Assembly (NCBI GenBank): GCA_947501445.1
Contig: CANMVS010000001.1
Location: forward strand, 597,150 to 661,149
Source: an uncultured Rhizobiaceae group bacterium
GTDB taxonomy: Bacteria; Pseudomonadota; Alphaproteobacteria; Rhizobiales; Rhizobiaceae
DNA: 64,000 bases
Reading direction: 5' to 3'
Positions 28,412-37,416 of the stretch are shown here, piece after piece (position 1 is the first letter of the stretch; the number at the start of each line of letters is the position of its first letter). The position numbers and the translations under genes are program-made. The notes beneath the pieces were generated by a model, which was given only the letters and a program-made list of their open reading frames with translations, had not been told where the DNA came from and ran no database searches.

Positions 28412-29674
28412 TTAACCTGCAAATCGCTTCAAAACCAGCGAGGCATTGGTTCCGCCAAATCCAAATGAATTGGAAAGCGCAATGTTGATTTCCTTTTCCC
28501 TTGCAACCTTAGGCACAAGATCCAGTTTCGTTGCGACTGATGGGTTATCCAAATTCAGTGTCGGCGGTGCGATGTTGTCGCGTATAGCCAATACCGAAAA
28601 GATAGCCTCCACGGCGCCTGCAGCACCAAGAAGATGTCCTATTGCCGATTTTGTCGATGACATGGATATGGACGAGGCCGCGTCACCAACCAGTCTTTCA
28701 ACCGCAGCAAGCTCTATGGTATCGGCCATCGTGGATGTGCCATGCGCATTGATATAGTCGATGTCGGCGGGGGTAACTCCAGCCCTTTTGAGCGCCGATT
28801 TCATGCAACGGAATGCACCTTCGCCATCTTCTGATGGTGCGGTGATGTGGAATGCATCCCCTGACAGGCCGTAACCAATGACTTCGGCATAAATTTTGGC
28901 ACCGCGCGCCTGGGCGTGTTCAAGTTCTTCCAATACAACAATGCCGGCACCCTCACCCATAACAAACCCGTCGCGGGCTTCGTCATAGGGGCGCGATGCG
29001 CTTTGCGGATCATCATTATATTTGGTGGACAGGGCCTTGCAGGCGGCAAATCCGGCCATGGCTATCCGGCAGATGGGCGACTCGGCCCCGCCAGCAACCA
29101 TGACATCTGCATCACCCAATGCAATCAATCTGCTCGCATCACCAATGGCATGGGCACCCGTAGAACAGGCAGTAACCACAGAATGATTTGGTCCGCGCAG
29201 CTTGTGTTTGATGGAAACCTGACCAGAGGCCAGATTAATCAACCGGCCTGGTATAAAAAACGGTGAAACACGCCGTGGGCCACGAGCCCGTAATGTTTCA
29301 CCAGCATCGACAATACCCTGCAGGCCACCAATACCAGAACCAATCAGCACACCGGTTGCGATCTGATCTTCATCATCCTGCGGTGCCCAACCGGCATCTT
29401 CGAGAGCCTGATCAGCAGCAGCAACCGCATAGTAAATGAAAGGATCAACCTTTCGCTGATCTTTTGGCGCCATATAGGTATCGGGATTGAACGTGCCATC
29501 GCTGCCATCGCCCAATGGAATCCTGCAGGCAATTTTTGCCGCCAGATCATCCGTTTCGAATTCCTGGATTACTGCTGCCGCATTTTGACCTGCAACAAGC
29601 CTTTTCCAAGTGACCTCGGTACCATCACCAAGTGGAGAAACCATGCCGGTTCCCGTGATTACAACACGCCTCAT
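28412..29674 (-). CDS. fabF: Beta-ketoacyl-ACP synthase II
   Basis: FabF condenses malonyl-ACP with a growing acyl-ACP in type II fatty-acid elongation. The 420-residue product has the nucleophilic cysteine in VVTACSTGAHAIG (about Cys170) and the two catalytic histidines in NAHGTST and KSAIGHLLGAAG. The C-terminal FGFGGTNASL is also typical. The gene follows acpP on the same strand after a gap of about 190 bases that holds a strong hairpin, so its expression may be partly uncoupled from acpP. Confidence 0.96.
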   Translation of the reverse strand: MRRVVITGTGMVSPLGDGTEVTWKRLVAGQNAAAVIQEFETDDLAAKIACRIPLGDGSDGTFNPDTYMAPKDQRKVDPFIYYAVAAADQALEDAGWAPQDDEDQIATGVLIGSGIGGLQGIVDAGETLRARGPRRVSPFFIPGRLINLASGQVSIKHKLRGPNHSVVTACSTGAHAIGDASRLIALGDADVMVAGGAESPICRIAMAGFAACKALSTKYNDDPQSASRPYDEARDGFVMGEGAGIVVLEELEHAQARGAKIYAEVIGYGLSGDAFHITAPSEDGEGAFRCMKSALKRAGVTPADIDYINAHGTSTMADTIELAAVERLVGDAASSISMSSTKSAIGHLLGAAGAVEAIFSVLAIRDNIAPPTLNLDNPSVATKLDLVPKVAREKEINIALSNSFGFGGTNASLVLKRFAG

Positions 29675-29768
29675 GGAGATCCCATCCTAATGCCTGTAGT
29701 TCAATTCACCAATTTTGCGGCCATCCCCTGGCCAGCGATCATGAATGCACCGCATCCATAAAATTATT

Positions 29769-29791
29769 CAGCCCGGAGTTCTTCCGGGCTG
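29769..29791 (-). terminator. Hairpin terminator/attenuator between acpP and fabF
   Basis: CAGCCCGGA and TCCGGGCTG form a strong stem with a five-base loop. On the minus strand it is followed by AATAATTTT, a moderate U-rich tail. It lies between acpP and fabF, both read leftward. Partial termination here would let acpP be expressed well above fabF, consistent with the abundance of acyl carrier protein. Confidence 0.65.
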
Positions 29792-29867
29792 TTGCATGTA
29801 GTCTATAGGAATAAGAGTCCACATACCAATAATTGACCCGGAGCAAACGCAACCCCGAAGATCATTC

Positions 29868-30104
29868 TCAGCTCTGTGACTTCTCGATATATTTCACGGC
29901 ATCGCCGACCGTCAAAATGGTATCAGCCGCATCATCCGGAATTTCAACGCCGAACTCTTCTTCGAAGGCCATGACCAGTTCAACTGTGTCGAGAGAATCA
30001 GCGCCAAGATCATCAATGAAACTTGCGCCTTCAGTTACTTTTTCAGCATCAACTCCGAGATGCTCAACAACAATATTTTTTACGCGATCTGCGGTATCAC
30101 TCAT
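29868..30104 (-). CDS. acpP: Acyl carrier protein
   Basis: AcpP carries acyl chains on a 4'-phosphopantetheine arm during fatty-acid and lipid A synthesis. The 78-residue product is strongly acidic and has the attachment serine (about Ser37) in [22 protein letters not shown]. The frame is open upstream to 30170, but ATG 30104 gives the standard start [17 protein letters not shown]. It lies between fabG and fabF, with its own upstream region of about 295 bases and a downstream hairpin. Confidence 0.96.
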   Translation of the reverse strand: MSDTADRVKNIVVEHLGVDAEKVTEGASFIDDLGADSLDTVELVMAFEEEFGVEIPDDAADTILTVGDAVKYIEKSQS

Positions 30105-30248
30105 GTCGGTATCCTCGACCCTTATTCGTTTTGCATTGCCTTGGATAACGGCATGCAGCCACTCAATCAAGTTCCAGTGACCAATAAATTGGCACTAGTG
30201 GCCTACCGGACGGTAAGCCTGTGGATTACCCAGCTAATGTGGGTATGC

Positions 30249-30273
30249 ATTCGTGGCCAAATTCGCCACGAAT
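30249..30273. other. Hairpin in the fabG/acpP spacer
   Basis: ATTCGTGGC and GCCACGAAT form a perfect nine-base stem with a seven-base loop. No U-run follows on the minus strand, so it is not a clear fabG terminator. It could shape the acpP leader or be an operator. The rest of the 295-base spacer holds no gene that I can support. Confidence 0.5.
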
Positions 30274-30399
30274 AGCATTGGTTGCGGCCCTTAACACGGT
30301 TTATGTCAACGGCAAAGCCCGAATTGTTAAAGTCAGGCATCTAAACGCGTATTCAGGCCAGACAGTGCCAAAAACGCCCGATAAGGATGTCAGGCGACA

Positions 30400-31137
30400 T
30401 CAAATCATAGCCATTCCACCATTAACATGTAGCGTCTGTCCGGTCATGTAACTTGCTTCGGCGGACGCAAGATAATTGACTGCCGACGCGACTTCAGGGC
30501 CTGTGCCCATGCGACGCATGGGGATGGCTCCCATAATTGCGTCCTTCTGTTTGTCGTTCAACTTTTCCGTCATGGCCGACTCAATAAAACCCGGCGCAAC
30601 ACAATTGACCGTTACATTGCGCGAGGCAATTTCCTGGGCAAGCGATTTTGAAAATCCAATCATACCGGCCTTGGAGGCACAATAATTGGCCTGCCCCGGA
30701 TTTCCGGTAACACCGACGACCGAGGTAATATTGATGATGCGCCCATATCGGCGACGCATCATCGGATGTGTCAGTTCCCTGGTCAGTTGAAACGCAGCGG
30801 TCAGATTGACATTGAGTACCGCGTCCCAATCGTCGTCGGACATGCGAACAAACAGCCCATCCTTGGTAATTCCGGCATTGTTTACCAGAATGTCCACACC
30901 TTCGAGCTCTTCTTCGGCTTTTTTGGCCATCGCTCTCACTTCATCCCGGTCTGCCAGATTCGCCGGAAAAACATGTGTGTTGGAACCAAGTTCCGCTGAA
31001 AGAGCCTCAAGCTTTTCAATGCGTGTTCCGTGCAAACCAACAATGGCGCCACTTGCGTGAAGCATGCGTGCGATTTCTTCACCGATGCCCCCGGACGCAC
31101 CGGTAATCAGCGCCTTGCGGCCAGTCAATTCAAACAT
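30400..31137 (-). CDS. fabG: 3-oxoacyl-ACP reductase FabG
   Basis: FabG reduces 3-ketoacyl-ACP with NADPH in each cycle of fatty-acid elongation. The 245-residue SDR protein has the cofactor motif TGASGGIG at about residue 13, NNAG near 87, and the catalytic Ser, Tyr and Lys in NITSVVG and QANYCASKAG. It ends with the typical YMTGQTLHVNGGMAMI. Two adjacent ATG codons, 31140 and 31137, are possible; the second is better spaced from AAGGA. It lies 48 bases downstream of fabD. Confidence 0.96.
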   Translation of the reverse strand: MFELTGRKALITGASGGIGEEIARMLHASGAIVGLHGTRIEKLEALSAELGSNTHVFPANLADRDEVRAMAKKAEEELEGVDILVNNAGITKDGLFVRMSDDDWDAVLNVNLTAAFQLTRELTHPMMRRRYGRIINITSVVGVTGNPGQANYCASKAGMIGFSKSLAQEIASRNVTVNCVAPGFIESAMTEKLNDKQKDAIMGAIPMRRMGTGPEVASAVNYLASAEASYMTGQTLHVNGGMAMI

Positions 31138-31185
31138 CATTTATCCTTTTGGTCAGTGCGGTGCGGGTAAATCCAATCATCGGAT

Positions 31186-32124
31186 CTAACTGTTTATGAG
31201 GGTTTCAACATCCTGTGGCGTATTGATGGCTTTTCCCGAAATTGATCGATCAATACGTCTGGCCAACCCTGTCAGAACCTTGCCGGCACCCAGTTCATAC
31301 ACCTCAGTGACTCCATTCGATGCAAACCAGGTTACCGTTTCCTGCCACCGAACCTGGCCGGTAACCTGTTGAACGAGCAGTTTTACAATTTCTGACGGGT
31401 CACGAACAGGGCGGGCCAAAACATTGGCAATCAGCGGAACAACGGGCGCCCGCATGTCAACGTCAGCAAGTGCAGCCTGCATTGCCTCGGCGGCAGGTTG
31501 CATCAATTGGCTGTGGAATGGTGCAGATACCGGCAGCAAAAGCGCACGTTTGGCACCCTTGTCACTGGCAATTCCAATGGCTTTTTCCACTGCTGCTTTT
31601 GATCCGGAAATCACCAGCTGACCTCCGCCATTGTCGTTTGCAATTTGACAGACACTGTCTGCGGTAGCGCTCTCAAGGCAAATGGCCTCAACGTCTGCGC
31701 GTTCCAACCCAATGAGGGCTGCCATGGCACCCTCGCCGGCAGGCACCGCAGCCTGCATTGCATTTCCGCGTACCCGCAACAACCGCGCGGTATCGGCAAT
31801 CGACATGGAGCCTGCTGCGGCCAGTGCGGAATATTCACCCAGGGAATGTCCGGCGACAAATGAAACCCGTTCACCAAGATTGTACCCACCGGATTCCAGT
31901 GCCCGTATTACAGCCATCGACACAGCCATCAAAGCCGGCTGCGCATTGGCGGTCAGCGTCAGTTGCTCCTCTGGTCCATTCCATATGATATCCGACAGTT
32001 TCTGGCCCAACGCGTCGTCGACCTCATCGAAAACCGCCCGTGCCTGCGGAAACGCATCGGCCAGGTCCTTGCCCATACCAACACTCTGGCTGCCCTGTCC
32101 CGGGAACGTGAAAGCAATGCTCAT
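31186..32124 (-). CDS. fabD: Malonyl CoA-ACP transacylase
   Basis: FabD moves malonyl from CoA to acyl carrier protein, supplying the extender unit. The 312-residue product begins MSIAFTFPGQGSQSVGMG and has the nucleophile in GHSLGEYSA (about Ser94). A later arginine and histidine lie in QIANDNGGGQ and SAPFHSQLM. The frame is open to 32169; ATG 32124 was chosen to match the family N-terminus. It is the first gene of the minus-strand fatty-acid cluster. Confidence 0.95.
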   Translation of the reverse strand: MSIAFTFPGQGSQSVGMGKDLADAFPQARAVFDEVDDALGQKLSDIIWNGPEEQLTLTANAQPALMAVSMAVIRALESGGYNLGERVSFVAGHSLGEYSALAAAGSMSIADTARLLRVRGNAMQAAVPAGEGAMAALIGLERADVEAICLESATADSVCQIANDNGGGQLVISGSKAAVEKAIGIASDKGAKRALLLPVSAPFHSQLMQPAAEAMQAALADVDMRAPVVPLIANVLARPVRDPSEIVKLLVQQVTGQVRWQETVTWFASNGVTEVYELGAGKVLTGLARRIDRSISGKAINTPQDVETLINS

Positions 32125-32480
32125 GTGATAATCCCAATTTGTTTGCCGCCTATCACCATTGAATAGCACTCAAGTCAAGCTTTGCGGTGAATTCGAAGGG
32201 ACAATTTTGAATGCATATTCCGGCCGAACTTTGTGGTATTTCCATCAAATTGGCGGTTGAGCCACCTGAAAAAGTGAAAACATCCCGCCACCGTGCCTTA
32301 CCTGATGCGGCGGTAAAGCCCTGCATTTGTGTCGCGTTTGCGAATTATTTACCCTAAGCAGCCTAAATGACACACGCCATTGAAGCGCTTTGCCTTTATT
32401 CACTTTGCGAATTGAAGGCAGAATGCTCACAACACAGATCGCGTTTTATCTTTTCCGGTTCATGATCCGGCTAAGAAAAA
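32125..32480. other. Divergent intergenic region fabD/GGDEF
   Basis: This stretch of about 355 bases must carry the fabD promoter and that of the GGDEF gene. I see no gene, no copy of the two-hairpin repeat and no convincing promoter hexamer pair. Short complementary arms TTACC and GGTAA near 32300 could form a small hairpin. Confidence 0.5.
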
Positions 32481-33587
32481 ATGCTACAAGTACCCTCGCG
32501 CCCTCACCTGCGCGTTCACAGCAATAGTAAACGCGCCATGACAGATATTGCGAAAAGAATAGTTTTGATGATGAGTGAATACGGCATTGCCGGACTTCCT
32601 CGCAATTATGAGTTATTCTATGAGGCTGTTACCGGCACGAACGCGGAACTGACCAGAGAACTGTCTCTTCTTGGCAAGAAGATCACACAGGATGAACTCG
32701 ATAAGCTGGGTCGTCGCTTTTTTGCTCATCACCACGGTCAAGGTGTTGTGGAGGATGTGCAGAACCGAATGACCTCACAAATCCAGGAAATCCTTTCACT
32801 GCTGCGCGATGAACAGGTTTCCCTCACCCGCTACGGTAAGGTTCTGGATCGTACGTCCGAGCAGATTTCAATGCCCGCTGTGGGTGAAAATCAGCTACTG
32901 CTAAAGATTGTCAAACTGCTATCTGATGCCACAAACACCACGATGGACCACGGTCATAAAGTGGTGACATCCATGCACGAAAAGTCAGCGGAGATTCAGG
33001 AAATCAATGCCGAGTTGAAGCGCTATAAGGAACTTGCCAATACTGATCCACTGACAAAACTTTCAAACAGACGGGCTTTCGATTCCCACATAGCCGAAAT
33101 TCATGATGACAATAAAGCTGCCATGTATTTTGCTCTGATCTTTGCGGACATCGATCATTTCAAACGCGTCAATGACACCTATGGCCATACGGTCGGTGAC
33201 AAAATTTTGTCTTACGTCGCAACGACCATGCGCAGTGCAGTAGGAACGGATGCTTTTGTTGCCCGTATTGGCGGTGAAGAGTTTGCTATTGCACAAAAGG
33301 AGGCCACCGAAGAAGAGGCCTGCGAATTGGCAGAACGAATTCGTAGCGCAATCGAAGACAAGAAATTCATCAACAACAAGACCGGCATTGATTATGGGCC
33401 GATCACACTGTCACTTGGCATCTGCATGGGATCAGACGCATCAAATTCTGCTGATTTGTACCGTAAGGTCGATCAGGCGCTATACGCTTCAAAAAACAGC
33501 GGTCGCAACAGGGTAACCACCTATTCGGAAATTCCCGCCGGAAGTGGCAAGGCATTCAAAGACTGGTTGCTTTATCGCAAGCAATGA
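32481..33587 (+). CDS. GGDEF diguanylate cyclase
   Basis: A cytoplasmic protein of up to 368 residues. The C-terminal GGDEF domain (about residues 195-350) would make cyclic di-GMP. TDPLTKLSNRRAFD marks its start, FADIDHFKRVNDTYGHTVGD holds metal and substrate residues, and the active loop is RIGGEEF. The product-inhibition motif RxxD is absent upstream of that loop (VGTDAFVARIGGEEF). The N-terminal part is helical, has no membrane segment, and carries ELTRELSLLGKKITQDELD. The start could also be ATG 32538 (MTDIAKRIVLMMSEYG). It is a single gene, separated from the next by a repeat copy. Confidence 0.9.
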   Translation: MLQVPSRPHLRVHSNSKRAMTDIAKRIVLMMSEYGIAGLPRNYELFYEAVTGTNAELTRELSLLGKKITQDELDKLGRRFFAHHHGQGVVEDVQNRMTSQIQEILSLLRDEQVSLTRYGKVLDRTSEQISMPAVGENQLLLKIVKLLSDATNTTMDHGHKVVTSMHEKSAEIQEINAELKRYKELANTDPLTKLSNRRAFDSHIAEIHDDNKAAMYFALIFADIDHFKRVNDTYGHTVGDKILSYVATTMRSAVGTDAFVARIGGEEFAIAQKEATEEEACELAERIRSAIEDKKFINNKTGIDYGPITLSLGICMGSDASNSADLYRKVDQALYASKNSGRNRVTTYSEIPAGSGKAFKDWLLYRKQ

Positions 33588-33669
33588 AAACCCGTCGCAA
33601 TCGGCGAAATCCGATGATCACTGATCGAACCGTGTCTCCCTCAAAAGACGAATTCACCTTTTCAGCGCT

Positions 33670-33759
33670 ATTCGGGTTTTGATGGAATCGGCAAAACCAG
33701 AATGCATCACCAAAAAAAGACCGGCACCGGCGTCCCGAGTTTGACAAATCGTGAAACGG
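33670..33759 (+). repeat. Two-hairpin intergenic repeat, copy 3
   Basis: Full-length but diverged copy between the convergent GGDEF and LysR genes. The left arms ATTCGGGTTTTG and CAAAACCAGAAT flank GATGGAATCGG-like loop bases. The linker is altered (AAAAAAGACCGGCACCGG), and the right part ends GACAAATCGTGAAACGG. Orientation is plus. Confidence 0.75.
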
Positions 33760-33781
33760 CCTGGATCAATTTGAGAATTTA

Positions 33782-34678
33782 TCAAAATTTCGCCTTGTCA
33801 AACACAGCCACCGCCCAGTCCAAAAACAGTCGCACACGCGGGGAAAGCTGACGATTTTGAGGGTAATACGCAGCAAGTTTCATCGGCCGGGGCCGCGTAT
33901 CTGGCAAGACTTCAACAAGTGCACCAGAGGCTATATCCTGCAAAAACCTGTACCTTGGTGCCTGCACCAGCCCGAAACCAAGCCTGGCCAATTGATGCAC
34001 AGTTTCCGCATCGTTAGCTACAACCTGAGTTGATAACGATAGTTCCCTGATGCCGTCGCCGACCTGAAACTCCAATGGCAATGTCATTCCTGTGCGTGAA
34101 GACAAAAAACCAACCATTTGGTGATTGGCCAAATTGTCCAGGCTTGTTGGCACGCCGTTTTGCTCAAGGTAGCACGGACTGGCGCAGGTGATCTCCGGAA
34201 TGTCTGCCAACCGACGCATAATCATACCGCTCTCACCAGGTTCGCCAGCTCGGATGACACAGTCCACCCCCTCGCGCACCAAATCTACAAGGCGCTCTCC
34301 CTGACCAAGCTGCAACGTGATATTCGGATAATTTTTCAAAAACTCCGGAAGATGCGGCAACAGGAAAACCCGCGTCAATGTGCCCGGCGCGTCAATACGC
34401 AAAACTCCGGAGGGCTGGTGCCCCTGCAATGCGCCTTCAGCTTCTTCAACATCGGCAAGTATGGCGACGCATCTGCCATAATAGGCTTCACCGTCTGGCG
34501 TCGGTGCCACATGGCGCGTTGTTCTGTCGAGCAGCCGGACACTGAGTGCACGCTCCAGTCGTTGTACGGCTTCCGTTGCAGTAGAGCGTGGTATCTGCAA
34601 ATCCGCCGCTGCCCTGGTGAAACTTCCACGTTCGACCACACGGACGAACAGACGCATGGTTTCAAATCGATCAATCAT
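33782..34678 (-). CDS. LysR family transcriptional regulator
   Basis: A 298-residue LysR-type regulator. The N-terminal winged helix (about 1-60) reads MIDRFETMRLFVRVVERGSFTRAAADLQIPRSTATEAVQRLE, followed by RLLDRTTRHVAPTPDG and a periplasmic-binding-like effector domain. It belongs to the branch that often governs nearby oxidoreductases. It is divergent from an SDR gene, whose promoter it probably controls, and from the tautomerase behind it. The ligand is unknown. Confidence 0.92.
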   Translation of the reverse strand: MIDRFETMRLFVRVVERGSFTRAAADLQIPRSTATEAVQRLERALSVRLLDRTTRHVAPTPDGEAYYGRCVAILADVEEAEGALQGHQPSGVLRIDAPGTLTRVFLLPHLPEFLKNYPNITLQLGQGERLVDLVREGVDCVIRAGEPGESGMIMRRLADIPEITCASPCYLEQNGVPTSLDNLANHQMVGFLSSRTGMTLPLEFQVGDGIRELSLSTQVVANDAETVHQLARLGFGLVQAPRYRFLQDIASGALVEVLPDTRPRPMKLAAYYPQNRQLSPRVRLFLDWAVAVFDKAKF

Positions 34679-34687
34679 TTGTTCGGT

Positions 34688-34700
34688 ATAACCGAATTAT
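34688..34700. promoter_or_regulatory. Possible LysR-type site
   Basis: ATAA-CCGAA-TTAT is a short dyad in the 93-base region between the divergent LysR and SDR genes, ten bases upstream of the lysR start. LysR regulators often bind such AT-rich dyads and repress themselves. The call rests on position and symmetry only. Confidence 0.3.
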
Positions 34701-34771
34701 CTTTCCCATAACAGGTAGATTATCCGGTCATCAACTTCACCTATCTTGCACTCCAGCAAAAGGAGTTCGAT

Positions 34772-35509
34772 ATGACACAATATCCAGGCGTCGCTATCAT
34801 CACGGGTGCCAGCAGAGGTATCGGTGCAGCTACTGCTCAGCGGCTGGCTCGCGATGGCCACGCGATTGTGGTCAATTACGCCAATGACCAAATCGCCGCC
34901 GAGCACGTTGTTCGTGCCATCGAAGACCAGGGTGGACAGGCAATATGTGCAAAAGGTGACGTGGCTGATGCTGCCTGTATGCCAATGCTGTTTGAATTGG
35001 CTGAACAGCAATTCGGGCCAGTCAGCATTTTGATAAATAACGCTGGCATCATGCGAAACGCTGAAATTGGGGCAACAAGTGACGCAGATTTCGAGACCCA
35101 ATGCTCAGTCAATATTGGCGGAACGTTTCGTGGGATGCGCGAAGCGGCAATGCGACTGACTGACGACGGGCGTATTGTGAGTGTTTCGTCCAGTGTTGTC
35201 GGCCTCTATCAACCAGCCTATGGCATTTATGCCGCAACCAAGGCGGCGGTTGAAGCGATGACTCATGTGCTGGCAAAAGAGCTGGGGCCGCGCGGCATAA
35301 CAGTAAACGCAGTCGCTCCCGGGCCGGTTGAAACCGAGCTTTTCCTCGCCGGTAAACCAGACCATTTACTTGATAACATCAAGCAGATGAACCCCTTGGG
35401 ACGCCTTGGCGCGACCCAGGATATTGCCGCAACGGTCGCCTTTCTCACCGGTCCAGACGGCGCATGGATCAACGGTCAAACGCTCCGTGTCAACGGCGGC
35501 GTTATCTAA
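34772..35509 (+). CDS. SDR family oxidoreductase
   Basis: A classical short-chain dehydrogenase of 245 residues. TGASRGIG near residue 12 binds NAD(P), and NNAGIMRNAEIG follows near 89. The catalytic set is SVSSS with YGIYAATKAAV. The C-terminus WINGQTLRVNGGVI is typical of 3-ketoacyl-reductase-like members. Its substrate cannot be assigned. An AAAGGAG ribosome site precedes ATG 34772. It is followed after 19 bases by a small tautomerase, and both are divergent from LysR. Confidence 0.9.
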   Translation: MTQYPGVAIITGASRGIGAATAQRLARDGHAIVVNYANDQIAAEHVVRAIEDQGGQAICAKGDVADAACMPMLFELAEQQFGPVSILINNAGIMRNAEIGATSDADFETQCSVNIGGTFRGMREAAMRLTDDGRIVSVSSSVVGLYQPAYGIYAATKAAVEAMTHVLAKELGPRGITVNAVAPGPVETELFLAGKPDHLLDNIKQMNPLGRLGATQDIAATVAFLTGPDGAWINGQTLRVNGGVI

Positions 35510-35528
35510 TCAACAAAGGAAAAACAAA

Positions 35529-35741
35529 ATGCCATTTGCAAATTACAAACTACCCGAAGCATCACTAAACGCCGCCCAAAAGGAAGACCTGATCCACAAA
35601 ACGACGGAATTGATGGTCAGTTACTTCGGCGAAATTGTCCGTCCGACCACAATGGTGCTGGTCGAGGAGGTCAACGACGGTGGTTTTGGCCGTGCGGACG
35701 AAGTATTTATTATGCCTGATGAATATCGTGTGAAGAGATAG
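35529..35741 (+). CDS. 4-oxalocrotonate tautomerase family protein
   Basis: A 70-residue protein of the tautomerase superfamily. After removal of Met the product would start with the catalytic proline (MPFANYKLPEASL). An arginine-containing second half (GEIVRPTTMVLVEEVNDGGFG) follows. Family members tautomerise enols or dehalogenate small acids. The start ATG 35529 is set by the proline and by AAAGGA upstream, although the frame is open further. It is co-oriented with the SDR gene and likely forms a LysR-controlled pair with it. Confidence 0.85.
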   Translation: MPFANYKLPEASLNAAQKEDLIHKTTELMVSYFGEIVRPTTMVLVEEVNDGGFGRADEVFIMPDEYRVKR

Positions 35742-35800
35742 CTGGCCTACCGAGCATATTACCCAACGCGAATCCAGTGGGGCGCGGCATGATCCTTGTG

Positions 35801-35850
35801 TCCGCCCCTATCGTTTTGTGATTGCCGCTCTGACAAAACGTGAAACGGCC
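35801..35850 (+). repeat. Two-hairpin repeat, copy 4 (right module only)
   Basis: Partial copy between the convergent tautomerase and glutamine-synthetase-like genes. It keeps the right end TGACAAAACGTGAAACGGCC but lacks the left hairpin and most of the linker. The region can form its own stem, CGTTTTG with CAAAACG. Confidence 0.65.
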
Positions 35851-37178
35851 TAATAGGCTCGAGCATATTTCGCGCAAATTTCTTCGGGTGACAAATCAGC
35901 CATAATGGCACTCTCGCAGCGTTTATGCGCCAGATAGGCCTCTACAAAGGTCTCACCGAACGCGTCTTTGGCCCAGGGACTTGCGGCCAGCAGATCAAGT
36001 GCGCTGTCCAAGGATTGCGGCAGGCGTACGATTTGTTTTTCCGCCAACGTGTCACCGTCAAGGGTCGTAAGGTCTGCAGCAGTAACCTGCGGTGTTGTCA
36101 GTTCTTCTTCAAGACCACTCATACCCGATCTTATCAATGCAGCCAGCGCCAGATACGGGCTGGCAGCGCCGTCCCCTGCCCTAAACTCAAAGTGGAATTT
36201 ACGCTGGTAATCCGCCCCATCGGCATCAGGGAAGACCGGGCAAATGCGAACGGCGGCTTCACGATCCTGAAGACCAAAATTGTTGAAGGCAGCGCTCCAG
36301 CGGTGCGGTGTGAGCCGATAGTAGGACGCAACCGAAGGTGCTGTCATGCAAAGATAATCGGGCATATGCCGCAACATGCCTGCGATGAATGATCCGGCTG
36401 ATTTTGATACACCCTGCGGCTGTGCATCGTCAAAATTGACCGGGTTACCATCCAGATCCTGCAGTGAGAAATGAATGTGGACCCCATTGCCGACACCCGC
36501 CGGATCCATCATCGGCGCAAAACTGGCATTTGCGCCCATCCCACGCGCGACGGAACGGGTTAACTCACGCAGAATTACCGCATCATCTGCAGCTCTCAAT
36601 GCGCCATTGGGCTTTATCGTCATTTCACATTGGCCGGGGCCATATTCCGGCATGAATGTATCGGGCACCAGCCCGGCAACGGCCAATATTTCCGTAAGCC
36701 TGTTGGGAAATTCACCCAATCGGCGCAGGGCACGAAGAGAATATCCAAGCCCTGGCTGCCCCTCGCACCCGGAGTAGTGAAATTCGTGTTCAAAGGCCGC
36801 AGTCACAACAAGTCCATGTTGCTCACGCAGGTCCTCAAGCGCTTGCATCAATTGACCACGCAGGCAACAGGTCCAGCGGGTCTGGTCGAAGTTGAATATA
36901 TTGCCGATGACAAAATTCTCGTCCACACCATATTCAGGCACCTGGATATCCACATGCGTTGTGTAATCCGGTCGCAGAATCAAATCTCCAAGCGCACCCC
37001 AGGGGCTTTCAGCGATCGGTCCGAACGAGGTGATGAACGTGTTTGTCGGCGTCCAGCCAAGTCCGGTTGTGGCGCGTTCCGATCTGGCGCTGTGCGGCAT
37101 GGCTTTGCCACGTAACTGGCCCGCCATATCACTTGAAACCACCATCGTCAGATCGGTTTCTTTACGCTCGGATATCAT
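35850..37178 (-). CDS. Divergent glutamine-synthetase-like gamma-glutamyl ligase
   Basis: A 442-residue member of the glutamine synthetase superfamily, distinct from the paralogue at 39953. Catalytic-domain motifs are FEHEFHY (metal glutamate), PEYGPGQCEMTIKP, GNGVHIHFSL, ASYYRLTPHRW and FEFRAGDGAASPYLALAALI. The second and third metal-binding stretches differ from the paralogue, so the accepted amine or acid may differ. Such enzymes join glutamate to amines using ATP. ATG 37178 has GAGGA six to seven bases upstream. It is the last gene of the RpiR-linked cluster, 238 bases after the alcohol dehydrogenase gene, so it may have its own promoter. It is not the housekeeping glnA type. Confidence 0.85.
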   Translation of the reverse strand: MISERKETDLTMVVSSDMAGQLRGKAMPHSARSERATTGLGWTPTNTFITSFGPIAESPWGALGDLILRPDYTTHVDIQVPEYGVDENFVIGNIFNFDQTRWTCCLRGQLMQALEDLREQHGLVVTAAFEHEFHYSGCEGQPGLGYSLRALRRLGEFPNRLTEILAVAGLVPDTFMPEYGPGQCEMTIKPNGALRAADDAVILRELTRSVARGMGANASFAPMMDPAGVGNGVHIHFSLQDLDGNPVNFDDAQPQGVSKSAGSFIAGMLRHMPDYLCMTAPSVASYYRLTPHRWSAAFNNFGLQDREAAVRICPVFPDADGADYQRKFHFEFRAGDGAASPYLALAALIRSGMSGLEEELTTPQVTAADLTTLDGDTLAEKQIVRLPQSLDSALDLLAASPWAKDAFGETFVEAYLAHKRCESAIMADLSPEEICAKYARAY

Positions 37179-37383
37179 ATTGCTTCCTCATTCGCTGGCA
37201 TCGCAAATCATATGCCCCTGATACATGACCCAATGAGTATGCAACCCCGCTTCACGCAACCGCAACAGTTTATTGCGTCGTTGCACCATAGCGCAACTTT
37301 CCTGAAGATTGTTCTGATGCCGGCCACTTCATGCACGATGAAACCACCCGTTTGAACCATCACCTGGTGCAAACAATGTGGTA

Positions 37384-37401
37384 ATCATTCAATTGGATGA
37401 T
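37384..37401. other. Weak hairpin behind the alcohol dehydrogenase gene
   Basis: ATCATTC and GGATGAT flank an AATT loop just beyond the alcohol dehydrogenase stop. The stem is short and AT-rich. It may slow transcription before the distal glutamine-synthetase-like gene. The remaining 37179-37383 spacer shows only short repeats of GCAAC/TTGCG and no clear promoter. Confidence 0.3.
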
Positions 37402-37416
37402 CAATCGGATACCAGC

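Noticed and set aside
37270..37300. Possible sigma-54 promoter before the distal glutamine-synthetase-like gene
   Set aside because: On the minus strand GG and GC are separated by nine bases, not the required ten, and the flanking consensus is poor.
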